Below are positions 44,344 through 52,017 of a DNA stretch of 64,000 bases, one piece after another. Source of the stretch: F-183 sp964627455. GTDB lineage: Bacteria > Acidobacteriota > Terriglobia > Bryobacterales > Bryobacteraceae. The stretch lies in assembly GCA_964627455.1 (NCBI GenBank), contig CAZVKC010000011.1:1-64000 (forward strand). The letters are read 5' to 3'. The translations under genes and the position numbers were made by a program. Within the stretch, counting starts at the first letter, position 1; each line of letters begins with the position of its first letter. The notes below the pieces were generated by a model, which did not search any database, had not been told where the DNA came from, and saw nothing but the letters and a program-made list of their open reading frames with translations.

Positions 44344-45132
44344 TCAATGGTGAGGGATGTACGCGCTCCACACCTCGCCGGTAGACTGGTAGCCCATGCG
44401 CGTATAGACCGGCGCGCCCATGGCCGTCGCGTCGAGCGAGGTCCGCGTGATGTGCGGGAGCGCCGCGGCGGTGGATTCGAGCGCGTGCCGCATGACCGCT
44501 TCGGCGTAGCTCTTCTGCCGGTGGTCAGGATCCGTCGCCACGAGCGCAACGTATAGCCAGCCGTCGATCTCGATCACGGTCGTCGTGCTGACCGGCGTTC
44601 CATCCTTGTCGAATGCGATGTATCCGAACTCGCGGCTGAGATCCTGGAAATACGATTTCGTTGCGAGGACGCTATCCGTGATTTCCGGCGGCATGCCGTA
44701 GGCGCGCACGTTGAGGTCGAGTACGATGCGTGCGTCCGCCTCGGATTGAACGCGGCGAAAGCTGACGCCGGGGGGCGGGCGCGCCGGCGGTTTCAGTTCG
44801 CGCACGTCGGCCGTCATCACCTGCACCGACATGAAGTAGTCGACGCCATGCCTGGCTGCGATCTCGGACGCTTGTTCGCGCGACATTCCGGTCCAGGGTT
44901 CGTACAAATACAATGCCCAGGGCATCTGCAGCGCGGCGGCGTCTGCAGCGGCAGCGGCCACGCGTCTTTCGAGATCCTCTGCGCCTTGCACGGGCGAGGT
45001 CAGGTATGTCCCGTTGTTGATGAGCAGCGCGGAACCGGCCCAGGCCGCGTCCATTCCGTCGAGGACCCGGGTGGATCCGTTCGCCGACTGCTTCGCGACG
45101 AATTCCAGAAAAGACTTCCAAAGTTGATTCAT
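44344..45132 (-). CDS. GNAT-family N-acetyltransferase
   Basis: A 262-residue protein. The C-terminal domain (about 125-260) is GNAT-like, with VALVATDPDHRQKSYAEAVMRHAL at the acetyl-CoA site (RQKSYA in place of the usual Q/RxxGxG/A) and APVYTRMGYQSTG at the end. The N-terminal half has a weaker, degenerate GNAT-like layout. Function unknown. An AGGA ribosome site precedes the ATG, and the gene is divergent from the PLP enzyme gene by 57 bp. Confidence 0.72.
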   Translation of the reverse strand: MNQLWKSFLEFVAKQSANGSTRVLDGMDAAWAGSALLINNGTYLTSPVQGAEDLERRVAAAAADAAALQMPWALYLYEPWTGMSREQASEIAARHGVDYFMSVQVMTADVRELKPPARPPPGVSFRRVQSEADARIVLDLNVRAYGMPPEITDSVLATKSYFQDLSREFGYIAFDKDGTPVSTTTVIEIDGWLYVALVATDPDHRQKSYAEAVMRHALESTAAALPHITRTSLDATAMGAPVYTRMGYQSTGEVWSAYIPHH

Positions 45133-45189
45133 GGCAATTTCCTAACAGGATAAGCGCAGCCGCCGTGAAGTTGCTAAGCTCAGACGGAT

Positions 45190-46311
45190 ATGCGCAGACG
45201 CACGTTGCTTTCCGCTGCTCCGCTGCTGGCCGCTTCTTCTTCTGCCGCTGCTGCGGCGCCTTCGGTCGAACCGTCCCGGATGGTCTATGCGGTTGGCGAC
45301 GGGATCCACCACACTCCGACCGAGTATGCCGCTTTGCTGCAGAAACTCGCGCCGGGTTTTGAGGCGGATTCGTATTCTCTTGGCGGCGTCGTGGCGAAAC
45401 TTGAAGAGTCCGTCGCCACGGCTCTCGGCAAAGAGATGGCCGTATGGTTCTCGACGGGAACGCTTGCGAATCACGTCGCGGTCCGCCTGCTTGCCGGGGA
45501 GAAGCGCCGTGTCTTCGTGCAACACGAGTCGCATTTGTTCAATGATTGCGGCGATTGTTGCCAGACCTTGAGCGGATTGCACATGGTTCCGCTGGCGCCC
45601 GGCAAAGCGACTTTCACTGTCGAGGATCTCGAACGGGAAACGGCGCGCGGGGCGTCGGGGCGCGTTGCTGTTCCGGCCGGGGCGCTGCAGATCGAGACGC
45701 CGGTGCGGCGCAGGACTGGCGAGATGTTCGACTATACCGAGATGCAGCGGATCTCGAAGTGGGCGCGAGAGCGCGGTGTGGGACTGCATCTGGATGGCGC
45801 GCGGTTGTATCTGGCGTCCGCCTACAGCGGGATCCCGGTGCGCGACTACGCGGCGCTGTTCGACACGGTGTACATTTCGATGTACAAGTATTTCAACGCG
45901 GCGAGCGGCGCGATATTGGCGGGTCCCCGGCGGCTGCTCGAGAATTTGTTTCACACGCGCCGGATGTTCGGCAACGGGTTGAGCCAGGTGTGGCCGTTTG
46001 CGGCGGTCGCGCAGCACTACTTCGACGGCTTCCCGGAGCGCTACTCCCGCGCTGTTGCGAATGGTGAGAAGGTGATGCAGGCGCTGGCGCAGGATCCGCG
46101 GTTCGAGGTGGCGAGGATCCCCGGCGGCACGAACATCTTCCATCTTCAGATGAAAGCCGGCGGAGGAGCGGCCAAGGAGTTGCAGCAAAGAGTCCGGCAG
46201 GCGGGCAGGTTGATGCTTCCCGCGGCCAACGAAAACGGGCGTTTCACACTACAGGTGAACGAAACCTGGAATCGTGCGACGCCCGCGGAGATCGTCGCGA
46301 GCCTGCGGTAG
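45190..46311 (+). CDS. Exported threonine-aldolase-like PLP enzyme
   Basis: A 373-residue fold-type I PLP protein of the L-threonine aldolase/beta-eliminating lyase family. It has GGVVAKLEESVATALGKE, STGTLANHVAV, LHLDGARLYLAS and the PLP lysine region YISMYKYFNAASGA (K at about residue 233). Unusually, it begins with a Tat-like signal (RRRTLLSAAPLLAASSSAAAA), which would place it outside the cytoplasm, where PLP enzymes are rare. The aldolase activity is inferred from the family only. Confidence 0.8.
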   Translation: MRRRTLLSAAPLLAASSSAAAAAPSVEPSRMVYAVGDGIHHTPTEYAALLQKLAPGFEADSYSLGGVVAKLEESVATALGKEMAVWFSTGTLANHVAVRLLAGEKRRVFVQHESHLFNDCGDCCQTLSGLHMVPLAPGKATFTVEDLERETARGASGRVAVPAGALQIETPVRRRTGEMFDYTEMQRISKWARERGVGLHLDGARLYLASAYSGIPVRDYAALFDTVYISMYKYFNAASGAILAGPRRLLENLFHTRRMFGNGLSQVWPFAAVAQHYFDGFPERYSRAVANGEKVMQALAQDPRFEVARIPGGTNIFHLQMKAGGGAAKELQQRVRQAGRLMLPAANENGRFTLQVNETWNRATPAEIVASLR

Positions 46312-47500
46312 CGGATGCTATGCTGAGGAAATCGAACGCCGAACTGAACGAACGCTAGCCGTCATTTTTGCTGGTTTCTCCGCATTTCTGACGGTCTACG
46401 CCACACAGCCCATCCTGCCGGTGCTTCGCAAAGCACTGGAGATTTCCGAGTTTCTCGCCAGCCTCACCGTCACGGCCAGCACGCTGGGCATGGCGCTCAC
46501 CGCGCCGATCGCCGGACGTCTCTCCGACCGGATCGGGCGCAAAAAAACGATCGTGCTTTCCGGTCTGGCTCTCGCCGTGGCGACACTCGCTTCCGGCTTC
46601 GCGGACGGCCTGCCCTCGCTGTTGTTCTTCCGCTTTCTGCAGGGTGTGTTTACGCCCGGCATCTTTGCGGTGACGATCGCGTACATCCAGGATGAGTGGG
46701 GTCCAGGCGAATCGGGGCGGGGAACCTCGAAGTACGTCGCGGGCACTGTGGTCGGCGGATTCCTGGGCCGTTTTCTCGCGGGCTTCATCGCCGCGCAAGC
46801 GGACTGGCACAATGTCTTCTTCGTGCTGGGCGGGCTGAACCTGCTGAGCGCGCTGATCATCTGGCTGTTCATGCCTGTGGAGTCGAAGAAGGGTTCCGCG
46901 GTGGCGACCAGCGCGGGCTTCTGGACCGCGGTTGGCGAGCACTTCCGCAATCCCCTGTTGATTGCGACTTACGCCGTGGGATTCTGCGTCTTCTTCTCCC
47001 TCATCTCGACTTTCACGTACATCAACTTCTACCTCGCGCAGCCGCCCTTTTCCCTGCCGACCTCGGTTCTCGGGTCGTTGTTCTTCGTGTACCTGACGAG
47101 CGCCGTCGTGACGCCGATTGCGGGACGCTACATCGACAAGTACGGGCATCGCCTGGTGCTGGTGTGCGGCATTGCGGCGGGCGCCTGCGGCGCGCTGCTG
47201 ACGCTGGTTCCGAACGTGGTGGTGATCATCGCCGGACTCGCACTGGTCTGCAATGCCGTGTTCGTCGCGCAGACCTGTTCCAACGGATTCATCGGCGTGG
47301 CGACCAAGACGAATCGCGCCCTGGCGGTTGGCTTGTATGTGATGGTGTACAACATCGGCGGCAGCATGGGCGCGGCGATTCCCGGCCAGGCGTGGAAGAA
47401 TTACGGCTGGTCCGGCGTGATTGCGCTGATCGTCGCCGTGCAGATTACGACGATTATTCTGGCGCTGCGCTTGTGGCCGGGCAAGTCGAAGCCGGCGTAA
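46274..47500 (+). CDS. MFS transporter
   Basis: A membrane protein of about 400 residues with 12 spans and the MFS signature GRLSDRIGRKKTIVLSG between TM2 and TM3. The pattern FLTVYATQPILPVLR in TM1 resembles YnfM/inner-membrane proton antiporters. The only in-frame canonical start near the N-terminus is GTG 46274, 38 bp inside the upstream gene; the natural first helix begins at about residue 26. Substrate unknown, possibly drug or sugar efflux. Confidence 0.87.
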   Translation: MRRPRRSSRACGSGCYAEEIERRTERTLAVIFAGFSAFLTVYATQPILPVLRKALEISEFLASLTVTASTLGMALTAPIAGRLSDRIGRKKTIVLSGLALAVATLASGFADGLPSLLFFRFLQGVFTPGIFAVTIAYIQDEWGPGESGRGTSKYVAGTVVGGFLGRFLAGFIAAQADWHNVFFVLGGLNLLSALIIWLFMPVESKKGSAVATSAGFWTAVGEHFRNPLLIATYAVGFCVFFSLISTFTYINFYLAQPPFSLPTSVLGSLFFVYLTSAVVTPIAGRYIDKYGHRLVLVCGIAAGACGALLTLVPNVVVIIAGLALVCNAVFVAQTCSNGFIGVATKTNRALAVGLYVMVYNIGGSMGAAIPGQAWKNYGWSGVIALIVAVQITTIILALRLWPGKSKPA

Positions 47501-47546
47501 CCCCTGACAGCTTTCGCGCCTCTTTCCCGCTTGGGTAGTCGTAGCC

Positions 47547-48086
47547 ATGCAACTGCCCGAGTTCCGTTATCATCCCGATCCGCTTGCGAGCGGGAGCGTC
47601 GAAGCGTCGGAGGTTCGGTGTGCCTGCTGCGGCGAGTCCCGCGGTTCGATCTACACCGGGACACCCTACGCGGAGGCGAATCTCACGGCGTCGATCTGTC
47701 CCTGGTGCATCGCCGATGGCTCGGCGCACCGTAAGTTTGGCGCCACGTTCGTCGAAGCGGACTCGCTTGCGGAACTCCCGGACGAGATCGCCAAAACGGT
47801 GCGCACACGTACTCCCGGTTACGCTTCCTGGCAACAGGAAGAATGGCCGATCTGCTGTGACGACGCGACGGCCTTTCTCCAGCCTGCCGGTCTGGCCGAC
47901 CTCCGGCACATTGACCACTACGAATGGGAGGGCCTCATCATGGGACACATCGTGCATGAGATGGGCATTTCCGGCGGGGCCGCGCGGCGGTTACTCGAGT
48001 CGCTGGACCGCGACCATGGCCCTACTGCGTATGTGTTCCGCTGCCTGCGCTGCAATCGGACACACTTCCACGTGGACTTCCCATGA
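47547..48086 (+). CDS. CbrC-family protein (UPF0167)
   Basis: A 179-residue protein with the CbrC layout: LPEFRYHPDPL at the start, a CACCG...CPWC zinc-binding pair, WQQEEWPICCDDATAFLQPAG in the middle and a final CLRCNRTHFHVDF. E. coli CbrC affects colicin E2 tolerance; the biochemical role is unknown. It overlaps the next gene by 4 bp (ATGA). Confidence 0.85.
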   Translation: MQLPEFRYHPDPLASGSVEASEVRCACCGESRGSIYTGTPYAEANLTASICPWCIADGSAHRKFGATFVEADSLAELPDEIAKTVRTRTPGYASWQQEEWPICCDDATAFLQPAGLADLRHIDHYEWEGLIMGHIVHEMGISGGAARRLLESLDRDHGPTAYVFRCLRCNRTHFHVDFP

Positions 48087-49102
48087 CGGCCCAGTTGATC
48101 TTCGCAATCATTCTCCTGTTGCTGGCTGCACTCCTGCTGGTGGTGTCAGCAGGCAGCATGTATCAACTGACGAGTTCCGACGCCGCAGGCAACGGTCTTG
48201 CGCAGGCGTTCACGGCTTTCGCGACGATCGGGTTGTGGGTGGTGATCCTGATTCTTATGATCTGGGCCGCAACGACCGGCCTGACGCCCGCCTGGTTTCG
48301 TTTGGTCTCAATCCTGGTGATCCTTCCCGGATCCGCGGCCGCGTCACTTGCCGTGCAGTCGCTGTTGTCGGACCGCGAGCCGGTGTACTGGATGATTCCG
48401 GGTCCTGCGATGGTTGCCCCTGCTTTCTACATCGGCATCTGTTTCTGGATCCTGGTGCTCCGGCGTCCCCTCGAACCGGCCTGGCCGGCGGGCTGTGTTC
48501 TATTCTGCATGTCTCTCTCTTTGCTCGTGCCCTGGCCCAAACTGCTTCGTCAGCCTGAGGTCAAACGCCAGCGGATCGCCAGGTATTACGAGGAAATGGC
48601 GCAAGCGAAAGCCCGTTTGGAACGGCTCCATCCGGATTCTCCTGTCCGGGAATGGGCTCAAATGGCGACGCTGGAAATGGCCGGCGCAGAAGAATTGCGG
48701 AACCAGGCGTTCGACGCGATCCGCGCGCATCCACGCAAGGCGGAAGAGATCGCCCAGATGCTGCGAGAGGGAGACGCTACGTTACTGCCGTATCTCTGGA
48801 ACCTCGAACTCGACGATGAGGCGACTGGTGTGGTGGTCTGCCAGCCGGCGCGAGATCGGCTTCTCGAGAAAGCGCAGGACTTGCGTCCACGATCCGGCCG
48901 CAACCGGTTTGCTCATGTGAGGACGGAAGCAGATGCGCTCGTGAATACGGTGCAATGGTTGGCGCGTCACGATTCCTGCCACTCTGCGAACGACGTCATC
49001 GGTGCGCTGCGTTCGATGGCCGAAGCGTATCCGGACCATTCCAGCGAAGGCGCCCTGTTTCTCGCAGACCTGCGGCGAGCGGCTACGAGCGGCGCACCGT
49101 GA
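48083..49102 (+). CDS. Hypothetical membrane protein
   Basis: A 339-residue protein with four hydrophobic spans in the first 160 residues (LIFAIILLLLAALLLVVSAG and others) and a helical, Arg/Glu/Ala-rich cytoplasmic C-terminal half. No family was recognised. It is translationally coupled to the CbrC gene and its 3' end overlaps the convergent tsaE gene by 20 bp. Confidence 0.65.
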   Translation: MTAQLIFAIILLLLAALLLVVSAGSMYQLTSSDAAGNGLAQAFTAFATIGLWVVILILMIWAATTGLTPAWFRLVSILVILPGSAAASLAVQSLLSDREPVYWMIPGPAMVAPAFYIGICFWILVLRRPLEPAWPAGCVLFCMSLSLLVPWPKLLRQPEVKRQRIARYYEEMAQAKARLERLHPDSPVREWAQMATLEMAGAEELRNQAFDAIRAHPRKAEEIAQMLREGDATLLPYLWNLELDDEATGVVVCQPARDRLLEKAQDLRPRSGRNRFAHVRTEADALVNTVQWLARHDSCHSANDVIGALRSMAEAYPDHSSEGALFLADLRRAATSGAP

Positions 49103-49550
49103 TGCGGCGTCCCGGTCCTTCATGCTCGAGACGGATCTCGTAAGCCGGCGGCGGCAGCAGATGGCGGAACTTCTCCGCCCATTCGATGAGCACGATGGCA
49201 TGGTTGCCAGGCGCTACCCGAGCGTCGTCGAAATAATCCTCGAGACCAAGCGTGTGGAACTCCTGGTCGGAGTCCAATCGATAGAGGTCCACGTGCGTCA
49301 GGTACGGACCATACTCGTGGATCAGTGTGAACGTGGGACTCGAAACCTCCTGCTCGTCGGCACTCGAGACGGCGCGGGCGAAGCCCTTGGTGATGGTCGT
49401 CTTGCCTGCGCCGAGGTCCCCGGTGAGGAAGATCACGACGACCGGCGGCGCCCCGTCGCCTGTGAGAATCGCGCCGGCAATCTGTTCCCCGGCTGCGATT
49501 GTTTCGTCTTCGTTCGCGGCCTGGTATACCGTTTCACGAAAGTCCGGCAT
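49083..49550 (-). CDS. tsaE: tRNA threonylcarbamoyladenosine biosynthesis ATPase TsaE
   Basis: A 155-residue P-loop protein with TsaE motifs: Walker A GDLGAGKTT, SSPTFTLIHEY and the acidic segment HVDLYRLDS, later LIEWAEKF. TsaE works with TsaB, C and D to add t6A at position 37 of ANN-reading tRNAs. It overlaps nnrE/D by 17 bp at its start and converges on the membrane-protein gene with a 20-bp overlap at its end. Confidence 0.93.
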   Translation of the reverse strand: MPDFRETVYQAANEDETIAAGEQIAGAILTGDGAPPVVVIFLTGDLGAGKTTITKGFARAVSSADEQEVSSPTFTLIHEYGPYLTHVDLYRLDSDQEFHTLGLEDYFDDARVAPGNHAIVLIEWAEKFRHLLPPPAYEIRLEHEGPGRRITVRRS

Positions 49551-51006
49551 AGAGATGTCGAAGCGTGTCGGTTGCGAGAACGGCTTTGTCGCTGCCGAGT
49601 TCCCTGGCTGCGAGTTCGCCCGCGCGGCCGTGGAGGTACACGGCGCAGCGCACCGCCAACTGCCAATCTTCCGGGAACTGCGCGACGAGGCCCGCGATCA
49701 CGCCAGTGAGAATATCTCCGGAGCCGCCCTTTGCCAGGGCAGGCGAGCCGGTCGGGTTGATCCACGCCGTTCCATCCGCGAACGCGGTAATTGTTCGATG
49801 TCCCTTGAGCACCACGCAGCAGTTCCACTTTTGCGCGAGTTCGACGGCGGCCTGCACTCGTGCGGGACCGCTACTCTTGCGGGCATCGAACGACGGCAGC
49901 AATCGCGACATCTCGCCGGGATGCGGCGTCAGGATCCGCGGAGCCTCGAGATAGCTGGGCCAGGGAGCCTCGAGAGGCCTGTCTACCGCAAGCGCATTCA
50001 GGCCATCCGCGTCGATCACCACCGGAATTGGCGCCGAATGCGCCAGCTTGCGGACGAGCGAAACCATCTCGCCGGATGTTCCCAAACCCGGGCCGATGGC
50101 GAGCACGGTCTTTCGATCGAGCGAGAGTTCCGGCGAAAGCGTCTCGGTCATCAGTTCGGGACACGCGGCCGACACAGCGCCGGGGTTCGAACTGGCAACC
50201 GTCACCAGGCCCGCGCCCGCGCGCAATGCCGCGAGGCCGGCCATGAACGCCGCACCGGTCTTGCCCGCGGATCCACCAGCGACGAGCACATGGCCGAAGG
50301 ATCCTTTGTGGGATTCCGGGTCGCGAGGGGCGAGCAGAGAACCGAAGTCCGCGAGTTCCGAAACTGCGTAGGGCGAGGCGTCGATGAGGCGGTCGAGCGC
50401 GCCGATGCGTCCTGTGACGAGTTCGCCAACTGCATCGCAGAGGGGTGACGTCACCATGTTCAGCTTGGGCGCGGCGAAGGTTACGGTGTGGTCGGCGAGC
50501 ACGTAGTCGCCGCCTTCGATGAGTCCGGACGGGATGTCGACGGAAACGATCTTCGCGTGCGGGAAGTTTGAATTGATCCGCTGGATCCATTCCTGATACT
50601 GGCCGGTGACCGGGCGCGAGACGCCGGTTCCGAGCAGCGCGTCGATCACGAGCGTTGCGGAATAGTCGGGCGACTGGTATTCGAAGTCCCCGCCGGCGGC
50701 GACGTACATCGAGTAATTCGCGATGGAATCGGCGGACATTTCCGCGGGCTCGGCGAGCAGGAACACCTGGAGCAATTCCGGATTGAATCGCGTGAGCAGT
50801 TGCCGGGCGATGGCGAGTCCGTCGCCGCCGTTGTTCCCTTTGCCGCACACAATGACGATGCGCTGCCGGTTGAGAGGTGAAAATCGCTCCGCGAGAAACT
50901 CCACCACCCGGCAGGCCGCATTCTCCATCAGGATCAGGCCGGGAATGCCGGCTTCGATGGTGAGCCGGTCGACTTCGCGCATCTGCTCGGGTGTGAGGAC
51001 TTTCAT
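49534..51006 (-). CDS. nnrD: Bifunctional NAD(P)HX epimerase/dehydratase
   Basis: A 490-residue fusion. The N-terminal epimerase (YjeF_N, about 1-215) shows VLTPEQMREVD, GLILMENAA and IVCGKGNNGGDGL. The C-terminal ADP-dependent dehydratase (about 230-490) has GPGLGTSGE, ILTPHPGEMSRLL, VLKGHRTI and the signature NPTGSPALAKGGSGDILTG. Together they repair hydrated NADH and NADPH. Same strand as, and overlapping, both neighbours (K+ channel gene by 4 bp, tsaE by 17 bp). Confidence 0.94.
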   Translation of the reverse strand: MKVLTPEQMREVDRLTIEAGIPGLILMENAACRVVEFLAERFSPLNRQRIVIVCGKGNNGGDGLAIARQLLTRFNPELLQVFLLAEPAEMSADSIANYSMYVAAGGDFEYQSPDYSATLVIDALLGTGVSRPVTGQYQEWIQRINSNFPHAKIVSVDIPSGLIEGGDYVLADHTVTFAAPKLNMVTSPLCDAVGELVTGRIGALDRLIDASPYAVSELADFGSLLAPRDPESHKGSFGHVLVAGGSAGKTGAAFMAGLAALRAGAGLVTVASSNPGAVSAACPELMTETLSPELSLDRKTVLAIGPGLGTSGEMVSLVRKLAHSAPIPVVIDADGLNALAVDRPLEAPWPSYLEAPRILTPHPGEMSRLLPSFDARKSSGPARVQAAVELAQKWNCCVVLKGHRTITAFADGTAWINPTGSPALAKGGSGDILTGVIAGLVAQFPEDWQLAVRCAVYLHGRAGELAARELGSDKAVLATDTLRHLYAGLS

Positions 51007-51998
51007 GCCAGCGCATGCTCCAGCTTTCGAAGATTTGGGTTCTCACCCATCACGATCAGGAAGTCCCCCTCTGAGATGGTTGCTTCCGCAGGGGGATTGA
51101 ACATCATTTTGCCATCATTTTTCTTGATGGCGAGGACGATCACGCCGTAGTCACGCCGCAAGCCCGCCTGTTCGAGAGTCTTTCCGGAAAAGCTGCTGCG
51201 GGCGGCGACAGCCACCTGTTCGATGCCGACATCGAGTCCAGTCGAACGCGTGGTGAAGTCGATGAACTGATGCACATGCGGTCGCAGCAGGGCCTGCGCC
51301 ATGCGCGCGCCGGTGATCGTGTAAGGCGCGAAGACCGCGTTGGCGCCGGCGCGGCGGATCTTCTGCTCGGCTTCCTCTTCATTGACACGCGCGCTGAGAT
51401 GCAGGTTGGGATTGAGGGTGCGTGCCGACAGAACCAGAAAGAGATTGTCGGCGTCGGTGCGGAGCGTTGCAATGAGTCCGTGTGCGCGATCGATGCCGAC
51501 TTCGCGCAACGTCTCATCGCGGGTACAGTCGCCAACGACCGCAATGAGGCCGGCTTTCATTGCGCGCTCGACGCGGTCATCGCTGTTGTCGATCACGACG
51601 AACGGCACCCCCGCGTGTTTCAATTCCTCCGCGGCGCCGCGGCCGACCCGGCCGTAACCACAGATGATGTAGTGGTTCTTCAACTGTTCGACCATGTGTT
51701 TGACTCTTCGCTTTCCGAAGTATTGATTGAGTTCGAGTTCGATGAGCGCCTGGGTGAAGGCCCCGACCGCGCCGAGGAACATTACGCCGCCGAAGATGAT
51801 GAGGCAGATGTTGAACGTTCGTCCCGCGCGCGTCAGCGGGTGGACCTCACTGTAGCCGATGGAAAAGACCGTGATGACGGTCATGTACAGCGCGTCGAAC
51901 CACGAATAACCTTCCACCACCACAAACCCGATCGTGCCGATGGTCAGCGTCAGCGCGACCGCCGCGGCGGCGTAATAGATTCTGCGGGGAAGTTCCAT
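51003..51998 (-). CDS. Two-TM potassium channel with RCK domain, atypical filter
   Basis: A 331-residue ion channel: TM1 (about 8-28), pore loop, TM2 (about 62-85), then an RCK/TrkA-N Rossmann domain (YIICGYGRVGRGAAEEL, about 108-230) and a TrkA-C domain (about 245-330). The selectivity filter reads VFSIGYSEV at residues 44-52, where most K+ channels have TVGYGD/E; the second glycine is serine. RCK domains bind nucleotides or ions to gate the pore. Confidence 0.87.
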   Translation of the reverse strand: MELPRRIYYAAAAVALTLTIGTIGFVVVEGYSWFDALYMTVITVFSIGYSEVHPLTRAGRTFNICLIIFGGVMFLGAVGAFTQALIELELNQYFGKRRVKHMVEQLKNHYIICGYGRVGRGAAEELKHAGVPFVVIDNSDDRVERAMKAGLIAVVGDCTRDETLREVGIDRAHGLIATLRTDADNLFLVLSARTLNPNLHLSARVNEEEAEQKIRRAGANAVFAPYTITGARMAQALLRPHVHQFIDFTTRSTGLDVGIEQVAVAARSSFSGKTLEQAGLRRDYGVIVLAIKKNDGKMMFNPPAEATISEGDFLIVMGENPNLRKLEHALA

Positions 51999-52017
51999 CG
52001 TGAGTCGTCGGTAGTCG

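Noticed and set aside
41310..44549. Very long minus-strand open frame (about 1,080 codons)
   Set aside because: It runs antisense to the GH127 and TIM-barrel genes, has an Arg/His/Ala-rich composition without domains, and is the expected mirror frame of GC-rich coding DNA.
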